NCBI RefSeq assembly: GCF_003628445.1
Contig: NZ_RBZO01000011.1
Coordinates: 58,586-122,585, forward strand
Length of the DNA stretch: 64,000 nucleotides
Reading direction: 5' to 3'
DNA from: Oceanobacillus bengalensis
GTDB taxonomy: Bacteria; Bacillota; Bacilli; Bacillales; Amphibacillaceae
A program made the position numbers and the translations under genes. The notes beneath the pieces were generated by a model. The model was given only the letters and a program-made list of their open reading frames with translations, was not told where the DNA came from and ran no database searches. Position 1 is the first letter of the stretch. Each line of letters starts with the position of its first letter. Of the stretch, positions 1 through 8,263 are shown one piece after another.

Positions 1-1
1 C

Positions 2-1522
2 AATGGAGATACCATTCCTACAATGGATCCTTCCATGGCAACGGATGAGTATGGATTTCAATTTTTAGGTGCTACAATGGAAGGTCTATACCGATTAGAT
101 GAAAATGCACAGCCTGCCCCGGGGATTGCAACAAACCATGATGTGAGTGAAGATGGTTTAACGTATACATTCCATTTGCGTGAAGATGCTACATGGTCAA
201 ATGGAGATCCAGTAACTGCGCATGACTTTGTTTATGCATGGCAACGTGCGGTAAATCCAGATACGGGTTCAGAGTACGGACCGTATATGATGGGCGGAGT
301 TATTAAAAATGCAACTGCAGTAAATGCTGGGGATGTACCAGTTGAAGAACTAGGAGTTATTGCTGAGGACGATTACACATTAGTCGTTGAATTAGAGAAC
401 CCTACACCTTATTTTGAATCTTTAACAACATTTGGAACGTTTATGCCGTTAAATCAGGCTTTTGTTGAGGAGCAAGGAGATAGCTTTGCAACGAGTTCTG
501 ATACGTTATTAGCAAATGGTCCATATACGCTGGAAAATTGGACAAGTACGGCAAATGAATGGGATTTAGTGAAAAATGACAGTTACTGGGATGCAGACAC
601 TGTTCAATTAGATAGAATTAATCATGTAGTAGTAAAAGATGCGACAACTCAAGTGAGACTTTATGAGGAAGGTTCTGTTGATCGCGCAAATATTTCTTCT
701 GACCTTGTTGATCAGTATTCTACACATGAAGATTATCAAGTTGTACCAGAAACAGGTGTAGCTTATATTAAGATGAACCAAACGAGAAATGAAGCATTAG
801 CAAATGAAAATATTCGAGCTGCGATTAGTAGAGCAGTAAATAAGGAAGCGTTAGTTAATGAAATTTTAAATAACGGTTCTATTGTAGCGAATGGACTTGT
901 TCCATTGGATTTTGTCACATTGCCTGAAACAGAAGATGACTTCCGTGAAGTGAACGGGGATCTTGTAACATATGATGTGGAATCCGCGAAGGAATATTGG
1001 GAAAAAGGATTAGCTGAACTTGGCACAGATACTGTATCCATTGAACTACTAGGTGACGATGGTGAAAATGCGAAAATAAGTAATGAATATATCGCTAACC
1101 AATTATCATCAACGCTCCCAGGTTTAGAAGTTAAACTAAAGAACGTACCATTTGAACAACGTTTGGATTTAGATTCTAATATGGACTATGATTTACAAAT
1201 TAGTTTATGGGGCCCAGATTATCTTGATCCTAATACATTTTTAGACCTTTGGGTAACTGACGGTGGTAACAATAAGATGGGTTACTCCAATCCTGAATAT
1301 GATCGCTTAATCGAGGAAGCTGGTACAACGCTTGCTTCAGATAATGTTGCACGCTATGAAAATTTCCTTGAAGCAGAAAAGTTACTATTCGAAAATGCTG
1401 CAGTAGCTCCATTGTACCAGTCGGCGATGGCACAGCTTGTTTCTCCTAAAGTAGAAGGCGTGTTTGTCAATCCGTTTGGTGCGCAATACGAATATAAATG
1501 GGCAACAGTTGGGTCTGAATAA
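2..1522 (+). CDS. oppA: Oligopeptide ABC transporter substrate-binding protein OppA, 5' truncated by window edge
   Basis: This is an extracytoplasmic binding protein of the SBP_bac_5 family that captures peptides and delivers them to the OppBC permease. The open frame runs unbroken from base 2, and its first residues (NGDTIPTMDPSMATDEYGF) match residues about 65-84 of the complete paralogue at 2245. About 65 residues, including signal peptide and lipobox, therefore lie outside the window; the ATG at 23 is internal, not the start. Most residues are shared with the downstream copy (for example FVYAWQRAV, GPYMMGGVIKNAT, YEEGSVDRA), so the two arose by gene duplication. A strong terminator follows 7 bases after the stop, so it is probably a separate transcript from oppBCDF. 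Family assignment is firm; the ligand is not known. Confidence 0.93.
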   Translation, partial: NGDTIPTMDPSMATDEYGFQFLGATMEGLYRLDENAQPAPGIATNHDVSEDGLTYTFHLREDATWSNGDPVTAHDFVYAWQRAVNPDTGSEYGPYMMGGVIKNATAVNAGDVPVEELGVIAEDDYTLVVELENPTPYFESLTTFGTFMPLNQAFVEEQGDSFATSSDTLLANGPYTLENWTSTANEWDLVKNDSYWDADTVQLDRINHVVVKDATTQVRLYEEGSVDRANISSDLVDQYSTHEDYQVVPETGVAYIKMNQTRNEALANENIRAAISRAVNKEALVNEILNNGSIVANGLVPLDFVTLPETEDDFREVNGDLVTYDVESAKEYWEKGLAELGTDTVSIELLGDDGENAKISNEYIANQLSSTLPGLEVKLKNVPFEQRLDLDSNMDYDLQISLWGPDYLDPNTFLDLWVTDGGNNKMGYSNPEYDRLIEEAGTTLASDNVARYENFLEAEKLLFENAAVAPLYQSAMAQLVSPKVEGVFVNPFGAQYEYKWATVGSE

Positions 1523-1528
1523 AATAAT

Positions 1529-1571
1529 GGAGAGAAGTGTAGTTATTACACTTCTCTCCATTTATTTTTCT
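1529..1571 (+). terminator. Intrinsic terminator after first oppA
   Basis: Perfect 13-bp stem (1529-1541 with 1547-1559), 5-base loop, then a T-rich tail. A-rich sequence precedes the stem, so it can also stop the convergent minus-strand gene ending at 1580. Confidence 0.9.
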
Positions 1572-1579
1572 CTATCTTC

Positions 1580-1942
1580 TTAAAGTAGGTAATATAAAAA
1601 CATTAATAGAAGGAATATACCAATTAAAGCAATGGTTTGGAACTTTAGAAACGAATAAAATGTATCGTTTGTTTTCTCAGAAGGCAACGGTTTGTCTTTC
1701 CATTCTTCTAAGTAATCCCTATCCCTAGACATAATACTCCGGAACCTTCTAAATCCAAATGTAATGCCATTATAGAATCCGCCTCGAATGGTAAGTTGGA
1801 AAAGTAGAACAATTAAATAGGCAAAACTGATAAAGAAAAAGCCGTTAACGAAGTGGATTATCCCGTATCCATCGGAAAAGATGAATACAAGTAATACTGT
1901 TACAGTAATGTTTAATAGTAGAAAAATTCCTTTTTTATTCAT
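1580..1942 (-). CDS. DUF3899-type small membrane protein
   Basis: A 120-residue protein with hydrophobic segments near residues 5-25, 30-50 and 100-118, and a charged cytoplasmic stretch (RRFRSIMSRDRDYLEEWKDK) between the second and third. The pattern FYNGxxFGFRRF followed by a hydrophilic loop and a C-terminal helix fits the DUF3899 family of Bacillus; its function is unknown. The start at 1942 was chosen because an AAAGGTG ribosome site lies 8 bases upstream; the longer frame back to 2041 adds an implausible N-terminus. The gene sits in reverse orientation between the two oppA copies, so it interrupts the duplication, and it converges on the terminator at 1529. The family call is from pattern memory. 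Confidence 0.75.
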   Translation of the reverse strand: MNKKGIFLLLNITVTVLLVFIFSDGYGIIHFVNGFFFISFAYLIVLLFQLTIRGGFYNGITFGFRRFRSIMSRDRDYLEEWKDKPLPSEKTNDTFYSFLKFQTIALIGIFLLLMFLYYLL

Positions 1943-2131
1943 TCTATTTTCACCTTTACATAAGATTTCTGCATTAGTAATCGCTAAAAGTAGTATATCA
2001 TAACTACATTCTTCTATCAGAAATAGATAGTATCGTCTCATAATACTATAAATTTTTAGTAGGAAACCGTCGCATTTAGTCGGTATTTGTAGAATTGTGT
2101 AAAAAATGTAAAAAAATAAATTAAAAAACTC

Positions 2132-2161
2132 TTTACAATAGTATTAGAAAAGGGGTATAAT
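2132..2161 (+). promoter_or_regulatory. SigA-type promoter of the opp operon
   Basis: TTTACA (2132-2137), 18-base spacer, TATAAT (2156-2161), about 85 bases before the oppA start. The region upstream is A/T-rich. Confidence 0.65.
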
Positions 2162-2206
2162 TTCACTTGTAGAGATTTTAGATTTTAGACTAGCATCTAT
2201 ATCTTA

Positions 2207-2221
2207 AATTTTCAGAAAAAA
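2207..2221 (+). promoter_or_regulatory. CodY-like box in oppA leader
   Basis: AATTTTCAGAAAAAA matches the CodY consensus AATTTTCWGAAAATT at 13 of 15 positions. It lies downstream of the predicted transcription start and before the ribosome site, a position expected to repress. opp operons are known CodY targets in Bacillaceae and relatives. No codY gene is in the window. Confidence 0.5.
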
Positions 2222-2244
2222 ACAACTATGAGGGGGGACGTTTC

Positions 2245-3963
2245 ATGAAGCTAAAAAATTGGGCTCTATTATTAGCGCTTGGTTTATTGCTAACAGTTTT
2301 AGTTGCATGTAGTGGTGGGGATTCTGAGGATACAGAATCATCAGACACTGGTGATGCAGATACAGCAGAAGATACTACAGAAGAAGTAGCAGAAGAAACT
2401 GAAGGAGAAACTGAAGGAGAAAATGTACTTAATGTTATAAATGGAGATACTATTCCTTCGATGGATCCTTCAATGGCTACTGATGAATATGGATTCCAAT
2501 TCATTGGTGCTACAATGGAAGGTCTATATCGCTTAGATGAGAATGCAGAACCTGTTGAAGGTATTGCTACAAATCATGAAGTAAGCGAAGACGGTATGAC
2601 ATGGACATTTACATTACGTGAAGATGCAACTTGGTCAAATGGTGACCCTGTAACTGCGCATGATTTTGTTTATGCATGGCAGCGTGCTGTTAGCCCTGAC
2701 ACAGGATCTGAATATGGTCCATACATGATGGGTGGCGTAATCAAAAACGCAACTGAAGTCAATACAGGAGATGTTCCTGTAGAAGAACTAGGTGTAACTG
2801 CTGAAGATGATTTCACATTAGTTGTCGAGTTAGCAAACCCAACTCCATATTTTGAATCGTTAACTTCATTTGGTACATTCATGCCATTAAACCAAGCATT
2901 TGTTGAAGAGCAAGGAGATAACTTTGCTACTAGTACAGATACATTACTATTTAATGGACCGTTCACTTTAGAAAACTGGACAAGCACAGCTAGCGAATGG
3001 GATTTAGTTAAAAATGAATCTTACTGGGATGCTGAAACCGTACAAGTTGAAAAGATTAATCATGTTGTCGTAAAAGATCCTTCAACTTCAGTAAGACTTT
3101 ATGAAGAAGGTTCTGTAGACCGTGCAGGTATTTCATCTGACCTTGTAGATCAATACTCTACACATGAAGATTATGTTGTAACACCAGAAACATCTGTTTT
3201 CTATCTAAAAATAAATCAAACAAGAAACGAAGCTTTAGCAAATGCAAATATTCGTAATGCGATCGCTAGAGCATTTAACAAAGATGATTTAGTTAATGAA
3301 ATTCTAAATAATGGTTCAATCGTTGCAAATGGATTAATTCCTGCAGACTTTGCTCCAGTGCCAGAATCTGGAGAAGATTTCCGTGCAGCGAGTGGGGACC
3401 TAATGACATATGATACAGAAGCAGCTTTAGAATACTGGGAAAAAGGCCTTGATGAACTAGGTGTAGATTCAATCGATATGGAATTACTTGGTGGGGATAC
3501 AGAAACTTCTAAAGTAATGAACGAATATCTTGCGAATCAATTATCTACAAATCTTCCGGGCTTAAATGTAACATTGAAGAGTGTTCCATTTGAACAACGT
3601 TTAGATTTAGATACAAGCATGGATTATGATTTACAAGTTGCTGGTTGGGGTCCAGACTATCTAGATCCATACACATTCTTAAGTTTATGGATTACTGATG
3701 GCGGAAACAACATGATGGGTTATTCAAACTCAGAATATGATGCTTTATTAGAAGAAGCAACAACAACACTTGCAACAGATAATGTTGCTCGTTATGAAAA
3801 CTTCTTTGAAGCAGAAAAGATTCTATTTGAAGACGCAGCAATTGCTCCTATTTATCAAAGTGCAATGGCACAGCTAGTTTCTCCTAAAATTGAGGGTGTA
3901 TTTGTTAACCCGTTTGGGGCAACTTATGAATATAAATGGGCTAGTGTAAACTCAGCTGAATAA
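2245..3963 (+). CDS. oppA: Oligopeptide-binding lipoprotein OppA (second copy)
   Basis: A 572-residue SBP_bac_5 protein. Residues 1-21 form a lipoprotein signal ending in LVAC with the acylated Cys at 22. Next comes an acidic linker (residues 23-60, rich in D/E/T) that tethers the domain to the membrane, then the binding domain to the C-terminus. The ribosome site GAGGGGGG is 8 bases before the ATG. It is the nearest binding protein to oppBCDF and the likely main partner of the permease. The acidic linker is typical of secreted proteins of salt-tolerant bacilli. A promoter and CodY-like box precede it. An alternative would be a dipeptide-binding protein; the operon structure and length (over 540 residues) favour oligopeptides. 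Confidence 0.95.
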   Translation: MKLKNWALLLALGLLLTVLVACSGGDSEDTESSDTGDADTAEDTTEEVAEETEGETEGENVLNVINGDTIPSMDPSMATDEYGFQFIGATMEGLYRLDENAEPVEGIATNHEVSEDGMTWTFTLREDATWSNGDPVTAHDFVYAWQRAVSPDTGSEYGPYMMGGVIKNATEVNTGDVPVEELGVTAEDDFTLVVELANPTPYFESLTSFGTFMPLNQAFVEEQGDNFATSTDTLLFNGPFTLENWTSTASEWDLVKNESYWDAETVQVEKINHVVVKDPSTSVRLYEEGSVDRAGISSDLVDQYSTHEDYVVTPETSVFYLKINQTRNEALANANIRNAIARAFNKDDLVNEILNNGSIVANGLIPADFAPVPESGEDFRAASGDLMTYDTEAALEYWEKGLDELGVDSIDMELLGGDTETSKVMNEYLANQLSTNLPGLNVTLKSVPFEQRLDLDTSMDYDLQVAGWGPDYLDPYTFLSLWITDGGNNMMGYSNSEYDALLEEATTTLATDNVARYENFFEAEKILFEDAAIAPIYQSAMAQLVSPKIEGVFVNPFGATYEYKWASVNSAE

Positions 3964-4008
3964 AATTAAAAAGATTATGCTTTTGACAATCTAATGTCAT
4001 TTAATTGG

Positions 4009-4050
4009 ACAAGAGAGTGTGTACCTATAAAGGTAATCATGCTCTCTTGT
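4009..4050 (+). terminator. Hairpin between oppA and oppB, probable attenuator
   Basis: Stem 4009-4017 with 4042-4050 (9 bp, perfect) and an inner stem 4022-4026 with 4031-4035. The T-tract is weak, so it probably stops only part of transcription or stabilises the oppA message. This would give the usual excess of binding protein over permease. Confidence 0.6.
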
Positions 4051-4124
4051 TCCATTTTGGGAAAAAAATCTTACAATAGTGAACATTCGATGAATTTCGA
4101 CACATAAGCTTAGGAGGTGCAAGA

Positions 4125-5054
4125 ATGGCACGGTATATTGCTAAACGGGTAATGTATATGTTGATTACTTTATTTATCATTGCGACATTATCCTTCTTTC
4201 TAATGAAAATGCTACCTGGTAGCCCGTTAAATGCTGAAGAAAAATTAACAGAAGAACAACAAGCAATTGTATTGGAGAAATACGGGTTAAATGATCCGAT
4301 TCCAATTCAATATGTAAACTATCTTGCTGGTCTTGTACAAGGAGATTTGGGTATTTCCTTTGCTTTTAGTAACACACCAGTTACAGATATTTTAATGGAC
4401 AGAATGGGGCCTTCTGCACAATTAGGTGCGCAGGCGTTAGTAGTGGGAACAGTGATAGGCGTTCTATTGGGACTGATAGCAGCTATTTCCCATAATGGAT
4501 TTCTTGATTACACCTCAACGATTATTGCCGTATTAGGTACTTCGATTCCTAACTTCGTCTTTGCAGGTCTCCTCCAATACCTATTCGCAGCTGAGTGGGA
4601 ATTGTTTCCTGTTGCCTTATGGGGAAGCTTTGAACATAGTATCTTACCAACGATTGCGTTAATGATCTTCCCAATGGCTACTGCAGCTCGTTTTGTGCGA
4701 ACAGAAATGGTGGAAGTTTTGGGTTCTAATTTTATAACAACTGCACGAGCTAAAGGTGTAAGTGAACCTGGAATAGTATTTAAACACGGATTACGTAATG
4801 CTATGATTCCGTTAGTAACTGTAATTGGGCCAATGGCAGTGAGTTTAATGACTGGTTCAATGGTTATCGAGCAAATTTTTGCTATCCCTGGAATTGGGGA
4901 ACAATTTGTGAATTCGGTTATGGTAAATGACTATCCGACAATAATGGGAACAACGTTACTGTTTGCGGCATTATTTATCGGAATTATCTTGGTAACCGAC
5001 CTCCTTTATGGACTAATTGACCCTAGAATTAGAATTAGCGGAGGGGGTAAGTAA
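4125..5054 (+). CDS. oppB: Oligopeptide ABC transporter permease OppB
   Basis: A 309-residue inner-membrane permease of the BPD_transp_1 family, forming the channel with OppC. Residues 8-30 are the first membrane helix; the remaining helices fall between about 95 and 300. The EAA loop that docks the ATPases is visible in the second half (EMVEVLGSNFITTARAKG). An AGGAGG ribosome site precedes the ATG by 6 bases. The stop is one base before the oppC start, so the two are tightly coupled. Length matches OppB proteins (about 305-310 residues). Confidence 0.96.
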   Translation: MARYIAKRVMYMLITLFIIATLSFFLMKMLPGSPLNAEEKLTEEQQAIVLEKYGLNDPIPIQYVNYLAGLVQGDLGISFAFSNTPVTDILMDRMGPSAQLGAQALVVGTVIGVLLGLIAAISHNGFLDYTSTIIAVLGTSIPNFVFAGLLQYLFAAEWELFPVALWGSFEHSILPTIALMIFPMATAARFVRTEMVEVLGSNFITTARAKGVSEPGIVFKHGLRNAMIPLVTVIGPMAVSLMTGSMVIEQIFAIPGIGEQFVNSVMVNDYPTIMGTTLLFAALFIGIILVTDLLYGLIDPRIRISGGGK

Positions 5055-5055
5055 T

Positions 5056-6210
5056 ATGGATACAAATAACAATAATAAGATACCTAAAGAACTTCTCGTT
5101 CCGATGAAGAAAACAGAGGATACGAGTGAAAAAATTTCTGGTGAAAGTAGAACCTTTTTGCAAAATGCAAGACGTACATTCTTAAAGAATAAATTGGCAC
5201 TAACAAGTGTTATTGTGCTCGTTTTTATCTTAATCATGAGTGCGGTTGGGCCATGGATGACTGATTATGAACTTGATGATCAGGATCTATCTAGAGCAAA
5301 AATGCCTGCTAGAGTACCTGTGCTTGAAAATATCTCTTGGTTAGGCTTTACAGGTTATTTAAGTGATGAATTTGAAGGTTCAGACGTTGAAGATGCAACA
5401 AATAAAGCTATTGCAAGATATGACAATGAGGCAGACTTTGTTGATATTGAAGTAATTAGTGAAGGTGACGGAAGCAGAAACTCTGCAGAAGTGAAAGCGA
5501 CATATGATATATATGAAGCAAAAGGAATGAAAGATGAGTATTTCTGGTTAGGAACGGACACTTTAGGTCGTGACCAATGGACGCGCCTATGGTTAGGTAC
5601 ACGTGTATCGATGCTGATCGCCTTTGTGGCTGCATTTATTAGTTTAGCGATTGGTGTTGCTTACGGTGGAATCGCTGGGTACTATGGCGGAAAAGTTGAC
5701 GACATAATGATGCGAATCTTGGAAGTATTGGTTGGTATTCCGAACTTGGTTGTTATCTTGTTAATGATGCTCGTACTTGAACCGGGTATTACCTCGATAA
5801 TTGTTGCCCTGACAATTACTGGATGGACCGGAATGGCTCGTATCGTTCGTGGGGAAGTAATGAAACTAAAAAGTCAGGAATATGTTCTGGCAGCACGTAC
5901 ATTAGGGCAATCGAATTGGAAAGTAATAACGAAGCATTTATTACCGAATATAAGTGGTATTATCATTATAAACACAATGTTTAATATTCCGGATGCAATT
6001 TTCTTCGAGGCATTCTTAAGCTTCATTGGTTTAGGTATGGCACCTCCACAGGCATCACTCGGTACGCTTATTAATACAGGATTTGATAATATCATGCTTT
6101 ATCCATACATGTTAGTGTTCCCGGCAATCCTGATTTCGTTAATTATGATTGCATTCAACCTAATTGGTGATGGACTGCGCGATGCGTTTGATCCGAAAAT
6201 GCATAAATAA
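5056..6210 (+). CDS. oppC: Oligopeptide ABC transporter permease OppC
   Basis: A 384-residue permease partner of OppB. A charged N-terminal tail (residues 1-50) precedes the first helix (about 55-75). A long acidic extracellular insertion (about 80-165) follows, then the transmembrane core with an EAA loop (RGEVMKLKSQEYVLAARTLG). The start at 5056 was chosen because GGAGGGGG lies just upstream and because the ATG follows the oppB stop by one base. The in-frame start at 5017 would overlap oppB and lacks a ribosome site. The protein is longer than enteric OppC (about 300) because of the insertion, as is common for bacillar OppC. Confidence 0.95.
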   Translation: MDTNNNNKIPKELLVPMKKTEDTSEKISGESRTFLQNARRTFLKNKLALTSVIVLVFILIMSAVGPWMTDYELDDQDLSRAKMPARVPVLENISWLGFTGYLSDEFEGSDVEDATNKAIARYDNEADFVDIEVISEGDGSRNSAEVKATYDIYEAKGMKDEYFWLGTDTLGRDQWTRLWLGTRVSMLIAFVAAFISLAIGVAYGGIAGYYGGKVDDIMMRILEVLVGIPNLVVILLMMLVLEPGITSIIVALTITGWTGMARIVRGEVMKLKSQEYVLAARTLGQSNWKVITKHLLPNISGIIIINTMFNIPDAIFFEAFLSFIGLGMAPPQASLGTLINTGFDNIMLYPYMLVFPAILISLIMIAFNLIGDGLRDAFDPKMHK

Positions 6211-6229
6211 TGAAGGTAGGTGTTTTTAA

Positions 6230-7273
6230 ATGAGTAAATTATTAGAAGTAAAAGACTTAGCGATATCATTTAACACCTACAACGGTGAAGTACAAGCCGT
6301 GCGAGGTGTAAGCTTTGATCTGAATAAAGGGGAAACATTAGCGATTGTTGGGGAGTCTGGTTCAGGTAAATCAGTAACAACGAGCGCCTTAATGGGATTA
6401 TTACCTAAACCTCAAAGTATTATAAAGTCTGGTCAAATCCTTTTTGAAGGAAAGGACCTTGTAGGTAAGTCAAATAAAGAAATGCAAAAAATTCGTGGGA
6501 AAGAAATTTCCATGGTGTTTCAGGACCCGATGTCTGCTTTAAATCCTACAATGAAGGTAGGAAATCAGATTATGGAAGGTCTTATTAAACACCAAAATAT
6601 GAATCGTAATGATGCCAAGAAAAAGGCGATCGAATTACTTGATTTAGTTGGAATTCCTAATCCTGAAACGAGAATGACCCAATTTCCGCACCAATTCTCT
6701 GGTGGGATGCGCCAACGTGTTGTTGTAGCTATTGCATTAGCTTGTAATCCGAAAGTGCTTATTGCCGATGAACCAACAACTGCTCTGGATGTTACAATAC
6801 AGGCCCAAATCCTAGAGTTGATGAAGGATATTCAAAAAGAAACAGAAAGTGCAATCGTGTTTATAACGCATGACTTAGGAGTAGTAGCAAATGTTGCGGA
6901 TCGTGTAGCCGTAATGTACGCAGGGAAGATTGTAGAAGTAGGTACAGTAGATGACATTTTCTATAATCCAAAACATCCGTATACTTGGGGATTACTTGGT
7001 TCCATGCCAACACCTGATAGTGACGAAGATGAGCTTTTTGCGATACCAGGAAGCCCGCCTAACATGCTTAATCCACCTAAAGGTGATGCATTTGCTCCAA
7101 GAAATAAATTTGCACTAGAAATTGATGGAGTAATGGAACCGCCAATGTTTAAAGTATCAGATACACATTATGCTGCAACATGGCTGTTACATGAGGATGC
7201 GCCGAAAATTGAGCCACCTGCTTCCGTTAAAAAACGCATGCAAGGAATTGCGAAAACGGGAGGTAATGAGTAA
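6230..7273 (+). CDS. oppD: Oligopeptide ABC transporter ATP-binding protein OppD
   Basis: A 347-residue ATPase that powers peptide uptake together with OppF. Visible motifs are Walker A GESGSGKS near residue 41, signature SGGMRQR near 162, Walker B VLIADEPTTALD near 180, H-loop ITHD, and the C-terminal oligopeptide-transporter region starting at NPKHPYTWGLL. In many OppD/DppD proteins that C-terminal region carries four cysteines for an iron-sulfur cluster. Here none is present (FAPRNKFALEIDG stands where CPFAPRCxxA is usual), so no cluster is expected. The stop overlaps the oppF start by one base (TAATG). Confidence 0.95.
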   Translation: MSKLLEVKDLAISFNTYNGEVQAVRGVSFDLNKGETLAIVGESGSGKSVTTSALMGLLPKPQSIIKSGQILFEGKDLVGKSNKEMQKIRGKEISMVFQDPMSALNPTMKVGNQIMEGLIKHQNMNRNDAKKKAIELLDLVGIPNPETRMTQFPHQFSGGMRQRVVVAIALACNPKVLIADEPTTALDVTIQAQILELMKDIQKETESAIVFITHDLGVVANVADRVAVMYAGKIVEVGTVDDIFYNPKHPYTWGLLGSMPTPDSDEDELFAIPGSPPNMLNPPKGDAFAPRNKFALEIDGVMEPPMFKVSDTHYAATWLLHEDAPKIEPPASVKKRMQGIAKTGGNE

Positions 7274-8208
7274 TGGAAAACGAAAAATTATTAGAAGTTA
7301 AAAATTTGCAAAAACACTTCAAGGTTGGCCGAAATAAAGTTGTGAAAGCTGTTGATGGTGTAACTTTTGATATTTATAAAGGTGAAACGTTTGGTCTAGT
7401 TGGAGAATCTGGAAGTGGAAAGTCAACAACAGGTCGTACGATTATTCGTCTTTATGATGCATCAGGAGGAGAAGTTAAATTTAATAATGAAGATGTTCAT
7501 GGGAAGAAATCAAAAGATGAGCTATTAAAGTTCAACCGTAATATGCAAATGATTTTCCAAGATCCATCTTCTTCTTTAAATCCTCGTATGACTGTTATGG
7601 ACATCATTGCTGAAGGTTTGGATGTTCATAAGTTAGTAAAGGATGAGAAAGAACGTAAAGAGCGTGTAGAAGAATTGCTTGAGGTTGTTGGATTAAATAG
7701 AGAACATGCTAGTCGTTTCCCACATGAGTTTAGTGGTGGGCAACGTCAACGTATCGGAATAGCACGTGCACTTGCGGTTGACCCTGAGTTTATTATTGCT
7801 GATGAGCCAATTTCTGCACTTGATGTTTCCATTCAAGCACAGGTTGTAAACCTACTGAAAAAATTACAAAAAGAACGTGGATTAACGTATTTATTTATTG
7901 CCCATGATTTATCAATGGTTAAATATATTAGTGACCGTATCGGAGTAATGTACTTAGGGAATATGGTAGAATTGGCAGATAGTGATGAATTGTATAAAAA
8001 CCCACTACATCCATATACAAAGTCACTACTTACTGCAATACCGTTACCAGATCCAGAATATGAACGTGCGCGAAAGCGAGTTTCGTACGATGCTTCCTTA
8101 CTTGATACTAGTGAAGAGCCAGAGTTTAGGGAAGTTAGCCCTAGACACTGGGTACGTTGTACGACAAAGGAATTTGAACAATATAAAAAGCAAGTTAAAA
8201 ATAAATAA
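7273..8208 (+). CDS. oppF: Oligopeptide ABC transporter ATP-binding protein OppF
   Basis: A 311-residue second ATPase of the importer. Walker A GESGSGKST near residue 44, signature SGGQRQR near 157, Walker B FIIADEPISALD, and an H-loop (FIAHDLS) are intact. The C-terminal region has one cysteine (HWVRC). It is translationally coupled to oppD through the TAATG overlap and is the last gene of oppABCDF; a strong terminator follows. Confidence 0.95.
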   Translation: MENEKLLEVKNLQKHFKVGRNKVVKAVDGVTFDIYKGETFGLVGESGSGKSTTGRTIIRLYDASGGEVKFNNEDVHGKKSKDELLKFNRNMQMIFQDPSSSLNPRMTVMDIIAEGLDVHKLVKDEKERKERVEELLEVVGLNREHASRFPHEFSGGQRQRIGIARALAVDPEFIIADEPISALDVSIQAQVVNLLKKLQKERGLTYLFIAHDLSMVKYISDRIGVMYLGNMVELADSDELYKNPLHPYTKSLLTAIPLPDPEYERARKRVSYDASLLDTSEEPEFREVSPRHWVRCTTKEFEQYKKQVKNK

Positions 8209-8213
8209 GCAAG

Positions 8214-8256
8214 AACCTTGTTACATACTAATTCGGCATGTAACAAGGTTTTTTTA
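8214..8256 (+). terminator. Intrinsic terminator of opp operon
   Basis: Perfect 13-bp stem (8214-8226 with 8238-8250), 11-base loop, then seven T on the plus strand. It lies between converging genes. Confidence 0.92.
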
Positions 8257-8263
8257 TATTTAC

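Noticed and set aside
4009..4050. Strong terminator separating oppA from oppB
   Set aside because: The T-tract is weak and the genes clearly form an operon, so only partial termination is proposed.
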